In this document: positions 44,062 through 51,869 of the stretch, one piece after another | Position numbering within the stretch: position 1 is the first letter of the stretch | How the letters are laid out: every line of letters starts with the position of its first letter | Origin: Pseudomonadota bacterium | Lineage (GTDB): Bacteria > Pseudomonadota > Alphaproteobacteria > Reyranellales > Reyranellaceae | Reading direction: 5' to 3' | Length of the DNA: 55,449 nucleotides | Assembly: GCA_018240685.1 (NCBI GenBank) | Contig: JAFEFG010000019.1 | Span: 1 to 55,449 of the forward strand | Notes under the pieces: generated by a model | Seen by the model: the letters and a program-made list of their open reading frames with translations, nothing else | Told to the model about the DNA's origin: nothing | Database searches by the model: none | Program-made: the position numbers and the translations under genes

Positions 44062-45504
44062 TCAGCCCTTGATGCAGATGAGAGGCCGCAGGCGTGCAAC
44101 CCGTCGGGCGAGGCCCGCGCGTTCGGCCGCCATGACGACGCTCGACACATCCTTGTACGCGCCCGGCGCCTCCTCGGCGACGCCCCGCATCGACGGACTG
44201 CGGATGAGGATGCCCTGCTCCGCGAGTTCGTCGACGACCTTGCGTCCACTCCAGCGCTTGAGCGCCGCGTGACGCGACAGCGAGCGGCCCGCGCCGTGGC
44301 AGGCCGAGGAAAAGGCCTTCGCCTCCGAACTCGTCTCTCCCACCAGGATATAGGACCCGGTCCCCATGCTGCCCCCGATCAGCACCGGCTGTCCTGCCGT
44401 GCGCAAGGCGGCCGGCAGGCTCGGATGTCCAGGACCGAAAGCGCGCGTCGCGCCCTTGCGATGGACGAAGAGCGATCGCGACTTGCCATCCACGGGATGC
44501 TCCTCGACCTTGCAGGTATTGTGGGAGACATCGAACAGCAGGCTGATATCTGCCGAGGGGAAGAAGTGATTGAAGACACGGCGCGCGTGGTGGCCGAGGA
44601 TCTGGCGATTGGCCAGCGCACAATTGACGGCCGCGCGCATCGCCCCGAGATATCGCTGGCCAATGTCGGAATTGATGGGAGCACAGGCAAGTTCGCGATC
44701 GGGAATATCGATGCCCGTCTCTGCGGCGGCAACCACCATTTCCTTGAGGAAGTCGGTCCCGATCTGATGGCCGAGGCCACGCGAACCGCAATGGATGGTG
44801 ATAACCACCTCGCCGAGCTTGAGGCCGAAGACCCCCGCAACGGCTTCATCGAAGATCTCCGCGACGGCCTGAAGTTCGAAATAGTGGTTGCCCGAGCCGA
44901 GCGTGCCCATCTCGCGCCGCTGCCGCTCGCGGGCGCGCTCCGACACGCATGCCGGATCGGCCCCTGCCATGCGGCCATTCTCCTCGATCCGCTCGAGGTC
45001 ACGTGCCTCGCCCCAACCGCGCTCGAAAGCCCACTGCGCCCCACCTGAAAGCATTGCCGTCATCTCGTCGGTATCGAGCTCGATGGCGCCTGTGCTGCCA
45101 AGACCAGCTGGAATCTGCCTGAAGAAGGAGTCGGCCAGAGCCTTCTGCAGCGGCGGGATCTTGTCCGCAGCAACGCCCGTCACCATCGTGCGGACGCCGC
45201 AGGAGATATCGAACCCTACGCCGCCGGCCGAGACCACGCCGCCGTGGTCCGGATCGAAGGCTGCCACACCGCCAATGGGAAACCCGTAGCCCCAGTGCGC
45301 ATCCGGCATGGCGTACGAAGCCCGGACGATGCCCGGGAGAGTCGCCACGTTCGTAGCCTGCTCATGGACCTTGTCGTCCATGTCGCGGATGAGCGCCTCG
45401 TCAGCGTAGATGATCGCGGGAACCCGCATCGCGCCCTTGGGCTCGATGCGCCAGGTCATCTCATCGACGTGAGTAAAGCGATCGGGATCCACGGGCCGCC
45501 TCAA
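44062..45504 (-). CDS. rtcB: RNA-splicing ligase RtcB
   Basis: About 480 residues. RtcB joins 2',3'-cyclic phosphate or 3'-phosphate RNA ends to 5'-OH ends using GTP and Mn2+. Metal and guanylylation motifs are present: 'MPDAHWGYGFPIGGVAAFD' (66-84), Cys102 in 'GVGFDISCGVR', 'LGSGNHYFE' (202-210), 'GSRGLGHQIG' (240-249), 'HRKGATRAFGPGHP' (348-361) and the GMP-acceptor His403 in 'ACHGAGR'. It is last in a small-protein / archease / rtcB operon. Initiation is probably at a TTG overlapping the archease stop (TTGA); a GTG four codons in is an alternative. No rtcA or rtcR is adjacent, unlike the enterobacterial operon. Confidence 0.94.
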   Translation of the reverse strand: MRRPVDPDRFTHVDEMTWRIEPKGAMRVPAIIYADEALIRDMDDKVHEQATNVATLPGIVRASYAMPDAHWGYGFPIGGVAAFDPDHGGVVSAGGVGFDISCGVRTMVTGVAADKIPPLQKALADSFFRQIPAGLGSTGAIELDTDEMTAMLSGGAQWAFERGWGEARDLERIEENGRMAGADPACVSERARERQRREMGTLGSGNHYFELQAVAEIFDEAVAGVFGLKLGEVVITIHCGSRGLGHQIGTDFLKEMVVAAAETGIDIPDRELACAPINSDIGQRYLGAMRAAVNCALANRQILGHHARRVFNHFFPSADISLLFDVSHNTCKVEEHPVDGKSRSLFVHRKGATRAFGPGHPSLPAALRTAGQPVLIGGSMGTGSYILVGETSSEAKAFSSACHGAGRSLSRHAALKRWSGRKVVDELAEQGILIRSPSMRGVAEEAPGAYKDVSSVVMAAERAGLARRVARLRPLICIKG

Positions 45505-45911
45505 ACATCGACGACGCAGGCGGCGGACCAGAGGCCGTCCCGATCCTTCTCGACCTTGAGCGCCGTATAGGTTGCCCCTTTGGGCTCGCAGGCCGGCGCG
45601 TGGCGCACGACCTCGACCGGCTCGCCGCGCAACAGGCCCTCGAGCCGCTTCCCCTCGATACGCACCTGAAACTGCCCGAACAGCATCTTGCGCACCGCCA
45701 TTTCATAGATGACCGCATTCAGCCACTCGACAAACAAAAGCTCAAGGTCGGACGCCTGGCACCGCACCGCGACCTCGGCCTTCGACTCGACAGCCGCTTC
45801 CGTCACCGCGGCCGTGAGCGCCAGCGCCGCCTGCTCAAAGGCCTCCGCCGGGCTCCGACCTACCCCTTTGATGCCAATATCGGCGTCGTGAGGAAAATGC
45901 GACCAGCCCAT
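45501..45911 (-). CDS. Archease family protein
   Basis: About 136 residues. Archease speeds multiple turnover of RtcB by promoting guanylylation. The family start 'GWSHFPHDADIGIKG' contains the conserved His-Asp-Ala-Asp metal site. 'DLELLFVEWLNAVIYEM' and the C-terminal 'TYTALKVEK' with 'AACVVDV' complete the fold. I chose the ATG at 45911 because the residues before it lack GC3 bias. The ATG at 45962, which overlaps the upstream stop (TAATG), would add 17 residues and cannot be excluded. It overlaps rtcB by four bases. Confidence 0.9.
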   Translation of the reverse strand: MGWSHFPHDADIGIKGVGRSPAEAFEQAALALTAAVTEAAVESKAEVAVRCQASDLELLFVEWLNAVIYEMAVRKMLFGQFQVRIEGKRLEGLLRGEPVEVVRHAPACEPKGATYTALKVEKDRDGLWSAACVVDV

Positions 45912-45961
45912 CCCCCTTGCACCCTTGGCCTGCCGATCGGCACGGGGTGGACGGATCTCCA

Positions 45962-46231
45962 TTACGTGGCGGGGCGCGACGGCTCCGGCTCTTCTTCTTC
46001 AGCCGTCAGAATCTCCACCACCTTGGCAGCGACTGCCGACACATGATGGCCGCTCTTGGCAAGGACGTCCTGATCGCCGGCCATGCACATCGCTGCCTCC
46101 TCAAGGTCCGCCACCGAGGGGTTCAACTCGAGAATATCAATCACCTTGGGATCCTCGAGGCTGCCAAGGATCCGTTCAAAATCCTCTCGGGTGGCAGGAC
46201 GCGCGGTAGAGGTTGGGGATTTCTTGGACAT
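45962..46231 (-). CDS. Small acidic-tailed conserved-looking protein upstream of archease
   Basis: 89 residues, unrecognised. The N-terminus is basic (SKKSPTSTARPATR). The middle is helical ('DFERILGSLEDPKVIDILEL', 'NPSVADLEEAAMCMAGD'), and the tail is acidic (AEEEEPEPS). The start is the ATG at 46231 with GGGAGGAC at ideal spacing. The stop abuts the possible archease start (TAATG), and codon use matches its neighbours, so it is very likely real. Its position first in the archease/rtcB operon suggests a role linked to RNA ligation or its control; no direct evidence. A FixK/FNR-type box lies 35 bases upstream. Confidence 0.78.
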   Translation of the reverse strand: MSKKSPTSTARPATREDFERILGSLEDPKVIDILELNPSVADLEEAAMCMAGDQDVLAKSGHHVSAVAAKVVEILTAEEEEPEPSRPAT

Positions 46232-46265
46232 GGTTGACTTGTCCTCCCAAATCCGGAGCCGGACG

Positions 46266-46279
46266 TTGACATGGATCAA
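46266..46279. promoter_or_regulatory. FNR/FixK-type box TTGAC-N4-ATCAA
   Basis: TTGACATGGATCAA, one mismatch from the symmetric FNR consensus. The centre is 41.5 bases from the start of the 89-residue gene, so a class-II promoter would begin at or inside the start codon. It may instead act as a repressor site, or a class-I/II promoter might start elsewhere. It also contains TTGACA, a -35-like hexamer on the plus strand. Confidence 0.6.
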
Positions 46280-46380
46280 CGGCGATTGCTGACAGACTTG
46301 AACAATCGCTCGATTAGTCAAGCGCACAACGACACGCGCTGCAATCCGCCAGTCGGTTGCAACCCGAGACTCTGAGGCCA

Positions 46381-46394
46381 TTGATCGAGATCAA
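46381..46394. promoter_or_regulatory. FNR/FixK-type box, perfect TTGAT-N4-ATCAA
   Basis: TTGATCGAGATCAA, identical to the box at 47519. The centre is 76.5 bases before the ATG at 46464. With a -41.5 activator position this gives a leader of about 35 bases. On the other strand it could act from about 156 bases before the 89-residue gene. Confidence 0.78.
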
Positions 46395-46463
46395 CGGCGA
46401 ATCCACCCACTCTCTCTAATATTTGGAAGTGTCGTTGCGTCTCTGCCTCCGGAGGATGCCGTG

Positions 46464-46952
46464 ATGGAGATTTATCCCGTCGACACCGATCCCGAACAGG
46501 TTATCCGCTGGCTGATGGTTGAACGCGCGCGCGGCGCGTATGGGCTTCAGGTCACGGCCTCCCGCATCAGCGACAGCCACGGCCTCGATGAAAGCCAGCT
46601 CGAACTCGGACTGGGCGACGAGGAGCGCGAGGACCTCAGCGAGGAAGTGACCATCGCCCAACTGGAGATCGCGCCACTCCACACCAGCGAAGGGTGGCGC
46701 CTGACCGTAAGTGTCGAGGACGAGCTTCATCCCTCGGAATCCGAAGAGGAGGAGGAGGAGGAGGAAGAGGACGAAATCGACCTCGACACCTTCTACCTGG
46801 AGTTCATTCGTCCCGGGCACGGCACGGTGAGCGTCATCGCGGAAGTGGACGGTCCCGATGGCGTGGCTCATCTGGATCGACTCCTCAAGGCGATCGAGAC
46901 GAACACCCACGTGCCGGAAGGTCAACCCAACCGGCGCAATACGCTCTCCTGA
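46464..46952 (+). CDS. Acidic protein of unknown function with a poly-Glu run
   Basis: 162 residues, unrecognised. About a quarter of the residues are acidic. Residues 93-107 form an almost pure Glu/Asp run, encoded by consecutive GAG/GAA codons near 46743-46770, a simple trinucleotide repeat that could slip in frame. There is a folded-looking N-terminal part (1-85) with 'EQVIRWLMVERARGAYGLQV', and a C-terminal part with 'FYLEFIRPGHGTVSVIAEVD'. No signal peptide or membrane segment. GGAGG lies 9 bases before the ATG; a GTG one codon earlier is an alternative. A perfect FNR box is upstream. It converges on the DUF3775 gene. Confidence 0.75.
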   Translation: MEIYPVDTDPEQVIRWLMVERARGAYGLQVTASRISDSHGLDESQLELGLGDEEREDLSEEVTIAQLEIAPLHTSEGWRLTVSVEDELHPSESEEEEEEEEEDEIDLDTFYLEFIRPGHGTVSVIAEVDGPDGVAHLDRLLKAIETNTHVPEGQPNRRNTLS

Positions 46953-47003
46953 TGAAATACGCTTCAGGCATCTCCTGCCGAAGCGCCGGTCGATGCTTCG
47001 ACC

Positions 47004-47444
47004 TTACAACCGACCGATCTCGAACTCCTCGCAGGAGTAGCCCAGCATCGAGAGCCCCTCCTCAAGGAAGTCACCGAGGAGCGGCATGCCCAGGAGGTAG
47101 GCGGCCGTACGCTTGTTGTGCGCGTCCTGCGCTTCCCGCCGGACATCGGGCCATTCAGCGGCGCTCGTGCCGTCGCGACCGAGCCAGGCCAAAGCCACGA
47201 GGTCGACCTGCTCATCGACGGACAAGGCATCGATGAAGGCGGTCAGCTCTTCCACGACCGGGTCATCGCCGTGCTCCTCAAGCACCGCTGTCTCCTTGTC
47301 GTCGGAAGGGTTGGAGCCCGGGTCGGGCTCGGTCGCCGCATCCTTGACGTCGAATTCCCGGGCCTTGACGATCACGAAGCAGACTTTTTCCGGGGAAATG
47401 GTGAGTGCCGGTTCCGGCGCGTCTGCCTGGTTTACCTTGCGCAT
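47004..47444 (-). CDS. DUF3775 domain protein
   Basis: 146 residues. The C-terminal half (about 65-140) matches my memory of DUF3775: 'LSVDEQVDLVALAWLGRDG', 'EWPDVRREAQDAHNKRTAAY', then 'LLGMPLLGDFLEEGLSMLG'. The N-terminal ~60 residues are Asp/Pro-rich linker. The function is unknown; members are small alphaproteobacterial cytoplasmic proteins. Single gene; a perfect FNR-type box centred 81.5 bases before its start fits an activated promoter with a leader of about 40 bases. Confidence 0.8.
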   Translation of the reverse strand: MRKVNQADAPEPALTISPEKVCFVIVKAREFDVKDAATEPDPGSNPSDDKETAVLEEHGDDPVVEELTAFIDALSVDEQVDLVALAWLGRDGTSAAEWPDVRREAQDAHNKRTAAYLLGMPLLGDFLEEGLSMLGYSCEEFEIGRL

Positions 47445-47518
47445 GATGTTGCCTCGCTGCTTTGCTTGAGCCCGCCCTATGATGGACCCTTCATCGCCCG
47501 AAGAGGGCCAAGGTCTCC

Positions 47519-47532
47519 TTGATCGAGATCAA
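47519..47532. promoter_or_regulatory. FNR/FixK-type box, perfect TTGAT-N4-ATCAA
   Basis: TTGATCGAGATCAA, the same 14 bases as at 46381. It lies just downstream of the polX stop and 81.5 bases (centre) before the DUF3775 start, so its target is the DUF3775 gene. Confidence 0.78.
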
Positions 47533-47546
47533 CCACCGGGCACTGG

Positions 47547-49253
47547 CTAGCGCCGCAACATCTTGCGCAGATCGCCAAGCGACCGGGTGTTGATCACGTC
47601 CGCTGCCGTCAACCAGCCTCGCCTGGCCTGGTCGATGCCGTATCGCATGCATCGTAGCGCATCCACCGAATGGGCATCACTGGAGATGGCGATCCTCGCG
47701 CCGGCCTCCCGTGCTGCATGAGCATGAACGTCGTTCAGATCGAGCCGTTCCGGTTCGGCGTTGATCTCGAGGTAGCAATTCTCGTCGCGGGCGGTAGCAA
47801 TGACGCGCTCCATGTCGATGTCGTAGGCTTCGCGTTCGCCGATCAGACGGCCGGTCGGGTGGCCGATGATCGACACATTCCGGTTCCGCATCGCCCTGAT
47901 CAAGCGTTCGGTCTGTGCCTCGCGCGGCAGGTCGAAGTAGGAATGCACCGATGCCACGACGACGTCGAGCTGAGCCAGCGCCGAGTCGGGCAAGTCGAGA
48001 CGGCCGTCCTTCAGGATGTCGACTTCGATGCCCTTGAGGATGGTGATGCCCTTCAGCGTCGCGTTCACCCTGTCGATCTCCTTCGCCTGGCGTGCCAGGC
48101 GAGCCGGATCCAGCCCGTGGGCCATCGCCACGCGCCGGCTGTGATCGGTCAGGGCAATGTACTCGTAGCCCAGATCGTGGGCCGCCTGCGCCATGGCTTC
48201 GATGCTGGTCGTGCCATCCGTCCAGTCGGAGTGCACATGGAGATCGCCGCGAATATCGTCCGCCGATACAAGGCGCGGCAGCTTGTGGGCCGCCGCCAAC
48301 GCGATCTCGCCGGCATCTTCGCGCAGTTCGGGCGGAATGAAGGAGAGGCCAAGCTTCTTGTAGACCTCCTCCTCGGTCGCGCCGGCGATCCGCCGCTTGC
48401 CCGAGAACAGTCCGTATTCGTTGAGCTTCCAGTGCCGATCGAGGGCAAGATTGCGCAACGCGATGTTGTGGGCCTTCGAACCCGTAAAGTAGAGCAGTGC
48501 CGCGCCATAGCTCTCCTCGGGCACGATGCGCACATCGACCTGCAGCCCCGAGCGCAGCACGACCGTGGTCCGCGCCGGACCATGCGCGAGGACCTTCTCG
48601 ACATTCTCGTACTTGACCAGCTTGTCGGCGACCACTGTGCCATCCTTCGCCGTCGCCAGGACGTCGAGGTCTCCGACCGTGTCGCGTCGGCGGCGGTAGC
48701 TGCCGGCGACGACGAGGCGGCCGCCGTCGCGCAGAAACGACAGCAGTGCCTCGGCTTCTGCCTCCGCGACCGGCAGCTTGAACCGCTTGCCGGTACGGGG
48801 TTGCTCCAGCGCCTCGGCGAGCTTGCCGATCAGCGTCGGCCCGAAGCCGCGAATCGTGGCCAGGCGCCCCGCCTTCACTGCCGCCCGCAGGTCGTCGAGC
48901 GTCCGGATCTTGAGCTTGTCGTAGAGGAGCTTGACCCGCTTCGGCCCGAGGCCGGGCAGGGCCGCCATGTCGCCGACCTGTCCCGGCAGCTTCTTCTTCA
49001 ACGCGTCGAGGAGCCGGAAGCGCCCTGTCTTGACGATGTCGGCGATCTTGCCGGCGAGATCCTCGCCGATCCCCGGCAGTTCCGAGAGGTCGCGCCCCTC
49101 GGCCAGCAGGCTGCGGACACTCTGAGGCAGGCTTTCCATGACCCGCGCCGCGCGGCGGTAGGCACGAATGCGGAAGGGATTCTCACCCTCCAGCTCGAGC
49201 AGGTCTGCGGCCTGGTCGAACATCGCCGCGATTTCAGCGTTCTGTACCGGCAT
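47547..49253 (-). CDS. polX: Family-X DNA polymerase with C-terminal PHP domain
   Basis: About 568 residues. The N-terminal helix-hairpin-helix/8-kDa-like part has 'LPGIGEDLAGKIADIV' and 'LPGLGPKRVKLLYDKL'. The polymerase palm has the Gly-Ser plus Asp-x-Asp motif 'GSYRRRRDTVGDLDVLAT', with a third Asp in 'LQVDVRIVP'. The C-terminal PHP phosphoesterase starts 'RGDLHVHSDWTDG' and includes 'ALTDHSRR' and 'SSDAHSVD', the metal-ligand His/Asp set. Bacterial PolX fills short gaps in base-excision and end-joining repair and has 3'-5' exonuclease activity. The start is the ATG at 49253; upstream in-frame residues are not conserved. It is divergent from the CapA-like gene, with FNR-like boxes between. 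Confidence 0.93.
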   Translation of the reverse strand: MPVQNAEIAAMFDQAADLLELEGENPFRIRAYRRAARVMESLPQSVRSLLAEGRDLSELPGIGEDLAGKIADIVKTGRFRLLDALKKKLPGQVGDMAALPGLGPKRVKLLYDKLKIRTLDDLRAAVKAGRLATIRGFGPTLIGKLAEALEQPRTGKRFKLPVAEAEAEALLSFLRDGGRLVVAGSYRRRRDTVGDLDVLATAKDGTVVADKLVKYENVEKVLAHGPARTTVVLRSGLQVDVRIVPEESYGAALLYFTGSKAHNIALRNLALDRHWKLNEYGLFSGKRRIAGATEEEVYKKLGLSFIPPELREDAGEIALAAAHKLPRLVSADDIRGDLHVHSDWTDGTTSIEAMAQAAHDLGYEYIALTDHSRRVAMAHGLDPARLARQAKEIDRVNATLKGITILKGIEVDILKDGRLDLPDSALAQLDVVVASVHSYFDLPREAQTERLIRAMRNRNVSIIGHPTGRLIGEREAYDIDMERVIATARDENCYLEINAEPERLDLNDVHAHAAREAGARIAISSDAHSVDALRCMRYGIDQARRGWLTAADVINTRSLGDLRKMLRR

Positions 49254-49317
49254 CGTAGGGCCCTTCGGCCGAAATCCACCCTCCTGGACAACCCTAGTTG
49301 GACCTTGCTCCCGCACA

Positions 49318-49331
49318 TTGATCCACGTCAG
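49318..49331 (-). promoter_or_regulatory. Degenerate FNR-type site upstream of polX
   Basis: TTGATCCACGTCAG: one perfect arm, the other GTCAG instead of ATCAA. The centre is 71.5 bases before the polX ATG, within the range of the stronger boxes. Weaker than its neighbour 18 bases to the right. Confidence 0.4.
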
Positions 49332-49348
49332 ACCGGCACGCTGCCTGG

Positions 49349-49362
49349 TTGAGCCAGATCAA
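49349..49362 (+). promoter_or_regulatory. FNR/FixK-type box TTGAG-N4-ATCAA
   Basis: TTGAGCCAGATCAA, one mismatch from the consensus. The centre is 61.5 bases before the CapA-like ATG at 49417, giving a leader of about 20 bases for a class-II promoter. Confidence 0.6.
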
Positions 49363-49416
49363 GGCGCATATCCCCCGATCATGGACCGTTGGCGAACCAA
49401 GGACGGGGACTGCACC

Positions 49417-50517
49417 ATGCGGCTGTTCCTTTGTGGCGATGTCATGCTCGGTCGCGGAATCGACCAGGCCCTGCCACATCCCTGTCATCCGGAACTCCAC
49501 GAGGCGTACGTCCAGTCGGCAGCGGACTACGTGCGCCTCGCCGAGGACGTCAACGGCACCCTCCGTCTGCCGCTCGATCTTTCTTCCATCTGGGGTGCAG
49601 CGCTCGACGAGCTTGCCGAGAGGCGGCCGGCGGTACGCATCATCAATCTCGAAACAGCCATCACGCGAAGCGACGATTTCGCATCCAAAGGCATCAACTA
49701 TCGCCTGAGCCCAGAGAACGCTCTCTGCCTCATCGCCGCCGGGATCGATTGCTGTACGCTCGCCAACAATCACGTCCTCGATTTCGGCCCGGAAGGGCTG
49801 CGCGACACGGTGGAAGCGCTCGACCGCCTCGGTATCAGAAGTGCCGGTGCCGGCAACAACCGGGAGCGGGCACGGCAGCCCGCCTTCCTGGCCTGCGGCT
49901 TGGGAAACCGGGTCGCCGTCTTCTCCTATGCGATCGGCTCGAGCGGCGTGCCCGATGACTGGGCGGCGACGATCGACAGCCCCGGCGTCAATCTCCTCCC
50001 CGACCTTTCGGAATCGACCATCACTTCGGTGATCGAGCATATCCGCAGCACGGCGGCGGCCAACGACATCGTCGTCGTGTCGATCCATTGGGGACCGAAC
50101 TGGGGATACCACATTCCCGACGATCATCGCCGCTTCGCCCGGGCGCTCGTGGATGACGGGCGCGTATCCATCGTCCACGGCCATTCATCGCATCACGCAC
50201 AGGCAATCGAGATCCGCCGGAACCGGCTGATCCTCTACGGCTGCGGGGACTTCCTCAACGACTACGAAGGCATCAGCGGACACGAGGACTATCGCAGCGA
50301 TCTTCCCCTCATGTACCTTCCCGACATCAATCCGGCGACGGGCGATCTCGCATCGCTCGACCTCGTTCCCCTCAGGGTCCGGCGCTTCAGGCTCGAGCGC
50401 CCGTCGGAGCGCGATTTCGACTGGATGAGATCAACGCTGGACCGGGAAAGCCGGCGTTTCGGAACGGGAGTCACGGCCGGCGCCTCGCGCCGATCATTGA
50501 AGGTCGCCCCGGTCTGA
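49417..50517 (+). CDS. CapA/YwtB-family metallophosphatase-fold protein
   Basis: About 366 residues of the poly-gamma-glutamate-synthesis CapA family, a calcineurin-like metallophosphatase fold. Motifs are 'FLCGDVMLGRGI' (about 4-15), 'INLETAIT', 'LANNHVLDFGPEGL', 'VSIHWGPNWG' and 'VHGHSSHHAQAIE', then 'LYGCGDFLNDYE'. No signal peptide or membrane segment is seen, so this is a soluble form rather than the capsule-anchored CapA; actual poly-Glu synthesis genes are absent. The start is the ATG at 49417 (GGACGGGGAC upstream); the ATG at 49381 would add 12 residues. An FNR-type box is 55 bases upstream. Confidence 0.87.
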   Translation: MRLFLCGDVMLGRGIDQALPHPCHPELHEAYVQSAADYVRLAEDVNGTLRLPLDLSSIWGAALDELAERRPAVRIINLETAITRSDDFASKGINYRLSPENALCLIAAGIDCCTLANNHVLDFGPEGLRDTVEALDRLGIRSAGAGNNRERARQPAFLACGLGNRVAVFSYAIGSSGVPDDWAATIDSPGVNLLPDLSESTITSVIEHIRSTAAANDIVVVSIHWGPNWGYHIPDDHRRFARALVDDGRVSIVHGHSSHHAQAIEIRRNRLILYGCGDFLNDYEGISGHEDYRSDLPLMYLPDINPATGDLASLDLVPLRVRRFRLERPSERDFDWMRSTLDRESRRFGTGVTAGASRRSLKVAPV

Positions 50518-50521
50518 CGCA

Positions 50522-50710
50522 CTAGAACCTGGTCGCCGCCGCAAAGAGGACGAGCGCCACAAGGAGCAGGGTGATGCCGGCTGCTCCACCAACGGCGAGG
50601 CCCAAGAGGAATTGGCGAGCATCGTGCGGCGTCCGCGGATGGGCCGCAGCTTCACACGTGCCGAAGCAGAATGGCACTGCCAGGACACGATCCGGGTGAC
50701 TCGCCGCCAT
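50522..50710 (-). CDS. Possible small membrane protein
   Basis: 62 residues. The C-terminal 30 residues form one convincing membrane helix ('LLGLAVGGAAGITLLLVALV'), preceded by 'HPRTPHDARQF'. The start is the ATG at 50710 without a clear ribosome site. It lies in the 291-base gap between the CapA-like gene and the two-HTH regulator, on the opposite strand. It might be a real single-pass protein or a chance frame; codon bias is modest. Confidence 0.4.
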   Translation of the reverse strand: MAASHPDRVLAVPFCFGTCEAAAHPRTPHDARQFLLGLAVGGAAGITLLLVALVLFAAATRF

Positions 50711-50808
50711 GCCGACACACCCTATGCATTGTCCTTCGACGTTGCTTGGAAAAGATTGCGCACGTTACCAGCCGTCAATAGGGTTCCGGCCAAGAGTGCG
50801 GGGGAGCC

Positions 50809-51711
50809 TTGGACAGTCCTGAAATTCGCCGGCTAACGGCGCGCGCGCCGCACATCTCCATCGGGGAAATTCTCGACCACCCCCTCTTTCCCGCCGCCCG
50901 CAAACTCTATCTCGACCGCTTCCTCGCCGTGTACGACGGCGATCCATTCCTGGTGCGGCTGTTGATCGAGTCCGGCCGTTTCGTCGTCTATCACCTCGCC
51001 GTCATCCTGGAGGCCGGCCACGACCCGGAACGCCCCGAGACCTGGTTCACCGTCGGACGTCTGAAGCAATTCCTTGCCCAGTTCGGCCTGGGCGTGAGCC
51101 AGCGCCAGATCGACCATCTCGTTGGCCGACTGCGATCAGTCGGATTTCTCGATGTCCGTCCTGCCGAGCAGGATCGCCGCCTGCGCATCCTGAAACCCAC
51201 GGAGCGGATGCTGGCGCACGATCGCGACTGGCTCGCCGCGCACTACGCGCCACTCACCGTCCTGTGCCCGCACAACGACTACGGGCCGATCATGCGTGGC
51301 GATGCCCGGATGCAGGTCCTTCATCGCCGCGTGTCGCTGGAGTTCGCGCCGATCGGGCACAAGCTCCTGACAGAGGCGCCTGACATGATGCTCTTCTTCG
51401 ACCGAGCAGCCGGGCACATGATCCTCGCCGCCCTGCTGCATGCGGCCCTGGAGCAAGCCGACGATCCCCATGTCGCCATCCCCTATGCGGATGTCGGAGA
51501 CCGCTTCGGCGTTTCCCGTACCCATGTACGACGCCTTCTGATGAGCGCCCAGGAGATGGGCCTCGTCCAGCTGAAGACCCGCGGCGGCCATTGTGTCGAG
51601 ATCCTGCCGAGGCTGTGGGCGAGCTACGACCGTGCCATCGCAGGCGGAATGTTCCTGCACGATCTCATTTATGGGGCGGCGACCGGCCGCACTTCCACTG
51701 CAACGGCGTGA
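50809..51711 (+). CDS. Putative regulator with two winged-helix regions
   Basis: About 300 residues, not a named family to me. A MarR-like winged helix is suggested at about 82-135 ('VGRLKQFLAQFGLGVSQRQI', then a wing rich in Asp/Arg 'EQDRRLRIL'). A second helix-turn-helix of Crp/GntR style is at about 225-258 ('YADVGDRFGVSRTHVRRLLM', then 'GLVQLKTRGG'). Between them is a helical linker, and no cNMP or FeS-type Cys cluster is visible, so it is not a Crp/FNR sensor. Initiation is probably TTG 50809, with GGGGGAG just upstream. It is followed by a c-type cytochrome-like gene that it may control. Confidence 0.65.
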   Translation: MDSPEIRRLTARAPHISIGEILDHPLFPAARKLYLDRFLAVYDGDPFLVRLLIESGRFVVYHLAVILEAGHDPERPETWFTVGRLKQFLAQFGLGVSQRQIDHLVGRLRSVGFLDVRPAEQDRRLRILKPTERMLAHDRDWLAAHYAPLTVLCPHNDYGPIMRGDARMQVLHRRVSLEFAPIGHKLLTEAPDMMLFFDRAAGHMILAALLHAALEQADDPHVAIPYADVGDRFGVSRTHVRRLLMSAQEMGLVQLKTRGGHCVEILPRLWASYDRAIAGGMFLHDLIYGAATGRTSTATA

Positions 51712-51869
51712 CCGCGGGCCAACTCTGCCCCTCCCCGGCGGAAAACTTTGCGCACAAGGCTGAATTCGATCGCCTCCATCTTGGCGAGGAAGCGCTGTCC
51801 CCTCATGCAGGAGCCCGAGAAGCGTCCGCTCTCGCACGACCGGACGCCCGAAAGGATTTGGGGAAGCAC

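Noticed and set aside
50809..51711. Crp/FNR regulator that would read the nearby FNR-type boxes
   Set aside because: No cyclic-nucleotide-binding beta-roll and no N-terminal Cys cluster; it has winged-helix regions at two other places instead.
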